From Lachnospiraceae bacterium UBA3692 (lineage in GTDB: Bacteria; Bacillota; Clostridia; Lachnospirales; Lachnospiraceae): 7,748 nt of DNA. The stretch's first letter is position 1. Each line of letters opens with the position of its first letter. The DNA lies in NCBI GenBank assembly GCA_002372815.1, contig DFIR01000104.1, forward strand, positions 36,263 to 44,010, in the 5' to 3' direction. The notes beneath the pieces were generated by a model, which was given only the letters and a program-made list of their open reading frames with translations, ran no database searches and was not told where the DNA came from. The position numbers and the translations under genes are program-made. Positions 5,254 through 7,748 of the stretch are shown in pieces.

Positions 5254-6237
5254 TCAGATGCTCCCCCTCTCGATCAGTGTGTATCCGAGCATGACGCGGC
5301 GGTCCGAAGGCGCCTCCGGCTGCCCGATCATCGACAGCAGCATTTCTGCGGCGGTCTTGCCGCATTCGCGGTAATGGAAGTGTACGGTCGTCAGCGGCGG
5401 TGCCGCGACGGCGCCGGCCCAGCTGTCTCCGATGCCGGCCACGCTCGCATCGCCGGGGATCCCGATCCCCGCCTCCCTGAGCGCGCGCATGGCGCCCAGA
5501 GCGATGCCGTCGGAGGCGCACAGCACGCCGTCCGGCCGGCAGCCGTCCTCCAGGACAGCCTGCATGCACCGGAAACCATCTTCCGCGGTGAACCGGGTGA
5601 TCTCCCGGCGCAGCCGGATCCCGCCCCCGGCCTGTTCGACCGCCGCCTCCACGCCTCTGCGGCGCGCAAGTCCCGCGGCCGGATCCTCCTCTGTGACGCC
5701 GAGATAGACCAGGTCGCGCCTGCCCCTCTCCAGCATCCTGCATGTCAGGTCTCTCATGGCGTGAAAATCATCATGGAAGACACAGGCATACCCGGGATGG
5801 TCCTGGCCCGTGATCACGACGGGCACCTTCAGCTTCCCGAGCGCCTCCTCCAGCTGCGGCGTCATCCCTCTGCCCATCAGGATGATGCCCGCCACGCGGA
5901 TCATCTCCATGCTGTCGAGGTACTGCAGCTCCAGAAGGTCCCGGTAATCCGAGTTGCCCAGCACAGGCATGTATTCGTGACTGCCCAGCGTCTCGGAGAT
6001 CCCGGCCATGATCTCGCTCACGGAATCCGAATTGATCCTCGGTGCGATGACGCCGATCTGCCGCACGATGCCGGTCCGCATCGTGCGCGCGGTCAGATTC
6101 GGGCGGTATCCTGTCTCGGAGATTGCCTGTGCTATTCTGTCCCTCTTCTCTTTGCTGAGGGGACCTCCGTTCATGTACCGGCTGACTGCCGCCGGCGAGA
6201 CGCCGGCCAGCTCGGCCACTTCCCTGATCGTCATCAT
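5254..6237 (-). CDS. LacI-family transcriptional repressor, probably sucrose-responsive
   Basis: DNA-binding regulator of sugar genes. The 327-residue length is normal. The N-terminal helix-turn-helix (TIREVAELAGVSPAAVSRYM, 3-22) is clear, followed by the hinge region (~46-58, ending in ARTMRTG) and a periplasmic-binding-protein-like sensor domain from ~60 with IGVIAPRI, a GVLCASD strand (237-243) and the DASVAGIGDS motif (263-272). The helix-turn-helix and hinge resemble ScrR/SacR-type sucrose repressors; I cannot prove the effector. Its ATG overlaps the stop codon of the GH13 gene in an ATGA, so translation is coupled; AGGA lies about 7 nt upstream. A second Met follows directly and could also serve as start. 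Likely targets are the operator at 4309-4322 and its own operon. Confidence 0.93.
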   Translation of the reverse strand: MMTIREVAELAGVSPAAVSRYMNGGPLSKEKRDRIAQAISETGYRPNLTARTMRTGIVRQIGVIAPRINSDSVSEIMAGISETLGSHEYMPVLGNSDYRDLLELQYLDSMEMIRVAGIILMGRGMTPQLEEALGKLKVPVVITGQDHPGYACVFHDDFHAMRDLTCRMLERGRRDLVYLGVTEEDPAAGLARRRGVEAAVEQAGGGIRLRREITRFTAEDGFRCMQAVLEDGCRPDGVLCASDGIALGAMRALREAGIGIPGDASVAGIGDSWAGAVAAPPLTTVHFHYRECGKTAAEMLLSMIGQPEAPSDRRVMLGYTLIERGSI

Positions 6238-7748
6238 TTTCTTTCCTGATCGGTCTTCTTATCCGCCGCCTTCTTCGCGGCGGGTCTCTTCGCGGCAGGT
6301 TTCTTCTCAGCCGGCTTCTTTTCAGCTGCCTTCTCCACAGCCGCCTTCTCCTCGGCTTCCGCCTCCCGGATCGTGCGGAGGGGCTTGCCGAAGGTGGTGA
6401 TCAGCCAGGCGAAGTCGAACGCCGGCACGCCGACAGCCTTTGCGGGGCGCGGCTGGCCGGTCATCAGATCCGTGTAGTCCTCGGACTCGTCGATCCAGGC
6501 CGTCTCGTCGTTCTCGCTGAAGTTGAACAGGGCGATCAGCTTCTCGCCGCGGTAGTATCTGCCGATCCCGAGGATGTGGTCGTTGTAGGGCTCCACGATC
6601 CAGGTGTCCGCCTCGTTGTCGAAGACGCGGTAGCTGCCGCGGATCGTGCGCAGGCGGGCGATCGCGTCGAACAGGCGCTGCTCGCGGGTGCCTTCCACCT
6701 TGCGCTTCTCCGCGTTCTCCCAGTTCATGTCGCCGCGGTGGAGATAGCGGCTGTCATCCCACTTGAGGGGATCCCGGTGATAATTGTAGTCGTTGAGCTG
6801 CCCGATCTCGTCGCCTGCGTACAGGACCGGGATGCCGCTCTGCGTGAACAGGAAGGCGTGCAGCATGATGTCCCTGCGGATACAGCGGTCCAGTTTCCAC
6901 TCATCCTTCTCGTATTCCGCCGCCTCGATGCCGCAGAGGGAAGCCGTCGTGCCGCACAGGCGCGCGTCGCCCAGCCGCGGGTCGTCGTTGTAGAGCTCGC
7001 CGCGGGAGTCGCTGCCGTATCCCTTGCCGCAGAGATAGTCGTTCAGGTACTTCTTGTGCGGGACCTGCTCGATGCCGAAGGCCCTCAGGAAGTCGTAGTC
7101 CAGGCCCCAGCCGATGTCGTCGTGACAGCGCAGGTAGTTCAGGAACGTGTACTGGTGAGGCAGCGCGAAGACGCTCTCCATCTGGTGCCGCAGCAGGCGC
7201 ACGTCGCGCGTCGCCACTGTGTGCCACATGCTGGCCATAGTGGTGACGTTGTAGAGCATCTGGCACTCCGGCTTGTCCAGCGTGCCGAAGTAAGGGACGA
7301 CCTTGGAGGGCTCCATGACGACCTCGCCGAGCAGGAGCGTTCCGGGGCAGACGATGTCCGCCGCCATGTGCATCATGCGGACCAGCGTGTGGACCTGGGG
7401 GAGGTTGCGGCAGTTGGTGCCGAGCTCCTTCCAGATGTAGGGCGTCGCGTCCAGGCGGACGACGTCCACGCCGTTGTTGCAGAGATAGAGCATGTCCGCC
7501 GTCATGTCGTTGAAGACGGTCGGATTCGCGTAATTGAGGTCCCACTGGTAGGGATAGAAGGTCGTCATCACGACCTTGCCTGCCTCCTCGCACCAGGAGA
7601 AGTTGCCCGGGGCCGTCTGCGGGAAGACCTGCGGGACGGTCCGCTCAAATTCGTTCGGGATGTGCCAGTCGTCGTAGAAGAAATAGCGGTCCTGGTACTC
7701 CTTCTCCCCGGCGCGGGCGCGTCTGGCCCACGCGTGGTCCTCGCTGGT
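6234..7748 (-). CDS. Amylosucrase-like GH13 enzyme with Lys/Ala-rich tail (5' end off window)
   Basis: Glycoside hydrolase family 13, closest in motifs to subfamily 4 (amylosucrase, sucrose hydrolase). Such enzymes split sucrose and transfer glucose to an alpha-glucan or to water. Only the last 504 codons are visible; the frame stays open to the right edge. By comparison with a ~630-residue amylosucrase, an N-terminal part of the order of 200 residues is missing. The visible part begins at the TSEDHAWARRA loop. Catalytic residues are present: nucleophile Asp in VVRLDATPY (7449-7451), acid/base Glu in LLGEVVM (7323-7325) and the His-Asp pair in CHDDIGWG (Asp at 7119-7121). IPVLYAGDEIGQ and SRYLHRGDMNW are also family-like. 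The normal C-terminal barrel ends near AWLITTF, but the protein continues for about 44 residues rich in Lys, Ala, Glu and Pro. No signal peptide can be assessed. Sucrose phosphorylase is less likely because the motifs differ. Confidence 0.9.
   Translation of the reverse strand, partial: TSEDHAWARRARAGEKEYQDRYFFYDDWHIPNEFERTVPQVFPQTAPGNFSWCEEAGKVVMTTFYPYQWDLNYANPTVFNDMTADMLYLCNNGVDVVRLDATPYIWKELGTNCRNLPQVHTLVRMMHMAADIVCPGTLLLGEVVMEPSKVVPYFGTLDKPECQMLYNVTTMASMWHTVATRDVRLLRHQMESVFALPHQYTFLNYLRCHDDIGWGLDYDFLRAFGIEQVPHKKYLNDYLCGKGYGSDSRGELYNDDPRLGDARLCGTTASLCGIEAAEYEKDEWKLDRCIRRDIMLHAFLFTQSGIPVLYAGDEIGQLNDYNYHRDPLKWDDSRYLHRGDMNWENAEKRKVEGTREQRLFDAIARLRTIRGSYRVFDNEADTWIVEPYNDHILGIGRYYRGEKLIALFNFSENDETAWIDESEDYTDLMTGQPRPAKAVGVPAFDFAWLITTFGKPLRTIREAEAEEKAAVEKAAEKKPAEKKPAAKRPAAKKAADKKTDQERK
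6237..6368 (-). other. Low-complexity Lys/Ala/Pro tail of the GH13 enzyme
   Basis: The last 44 residues contain repeated units such as EKKPA, AEKKP, AAKRP and AAKKA, starting with an acidic/Ala section (REAEAEEKAA) and turning strongly basic. The composition resembles histone H1 or HU tails. The DNA shows matching quasi-repeats of the cttctt/gccttc type. The tail is in frame and ends at a stop that overlaps the next gene's start, so it is real coding sequence and not a readthrough error. Confidence 0.8.

Noticed and set aside
4369..6249. 626-codon plus-strand open frame across the HAD and LacI genes
   Set aside because: It spans two well-supported genes and their junction in antisense, with no domain and no ribosome site; a shadow frame.
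1..7748. CRISPR arrays, tRNA or rRNA genes, insertion sequences, phage genes
   Set aside because: No repeated spacer units, no tRNA-like cloverleaf or rRNA sequence, no transposase or terminal repeats were seen on either strand.

Overview
The window is a compact sugar-import and sugar-use locus from a GC-rich Firmicute. It is most likely a member of the Clostridia close to Lachnospiraceae. That placement rests on the style of Enzyme I (a GSSNSH active-site loop and a short N-terminus), the IIBCA permease layout and the purine-rich GGAGG ribosome sites. It is an inference from protein style, not a database match. Every gene I accept lies on the minus strand, so the locus reads from right to left.

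Transcription block 1 (7748 to 4420): the 3' two-thirds of an amylosucrase-like GH13 enzyme with an unusual Lys/Ala-rich tail; a LacI-family repressor whose ATG overlaps the enzyme's stop codon; and a Cof-type HAD phosphatase that starts 3 nt after the repressor ends. The tight overlaps indicate one operon, whose promoter lies off the right edge.

Transcription block 2 (4360 to 2245): a near-consensus promoter with a LacI/CcpA-type CG-centred operator just downstream of the predicted start, a leader hairpin, then a fused PTS permease (IIB-IIC-IIA, sucrose/trehalose type of the Glc superfamily) and a hairpin terminator.

Transcription block 3 (2244 to 48): its own promoter, HPr, a strong intercistronic hairpin with a U-run between HPr and Enzyme I, then Enzyme I and a textbook intrinsic terminator at 48-81.

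Together the genes encode an entire phosphorelay: PEP to Enzyme I, HPr, IIA, IIB, then sugar. A sugar-responsive repressor, a sugar-phosphate phosphatase and a sucrose-active transglycosidase are linked to it. The simplest reading is sucrose uptake with intracellular processing, perhaps into alpha-glucan. No GH32 sucrose-6-phosphate hydrolase is visible, so it is open how the imported phosphorylated sugar reaches the GH13 enzyme. The most interesting points are this biochemical puzzle, the basic tail on the GH13 enzyme, an HPr with Lys in place of the regulatory Ser46, the HPr/Enzyme I attenuator, and the related-looking leaders of the permease and HPr genes. The parts are recognisable families; nothing here looks like a wholly new system.
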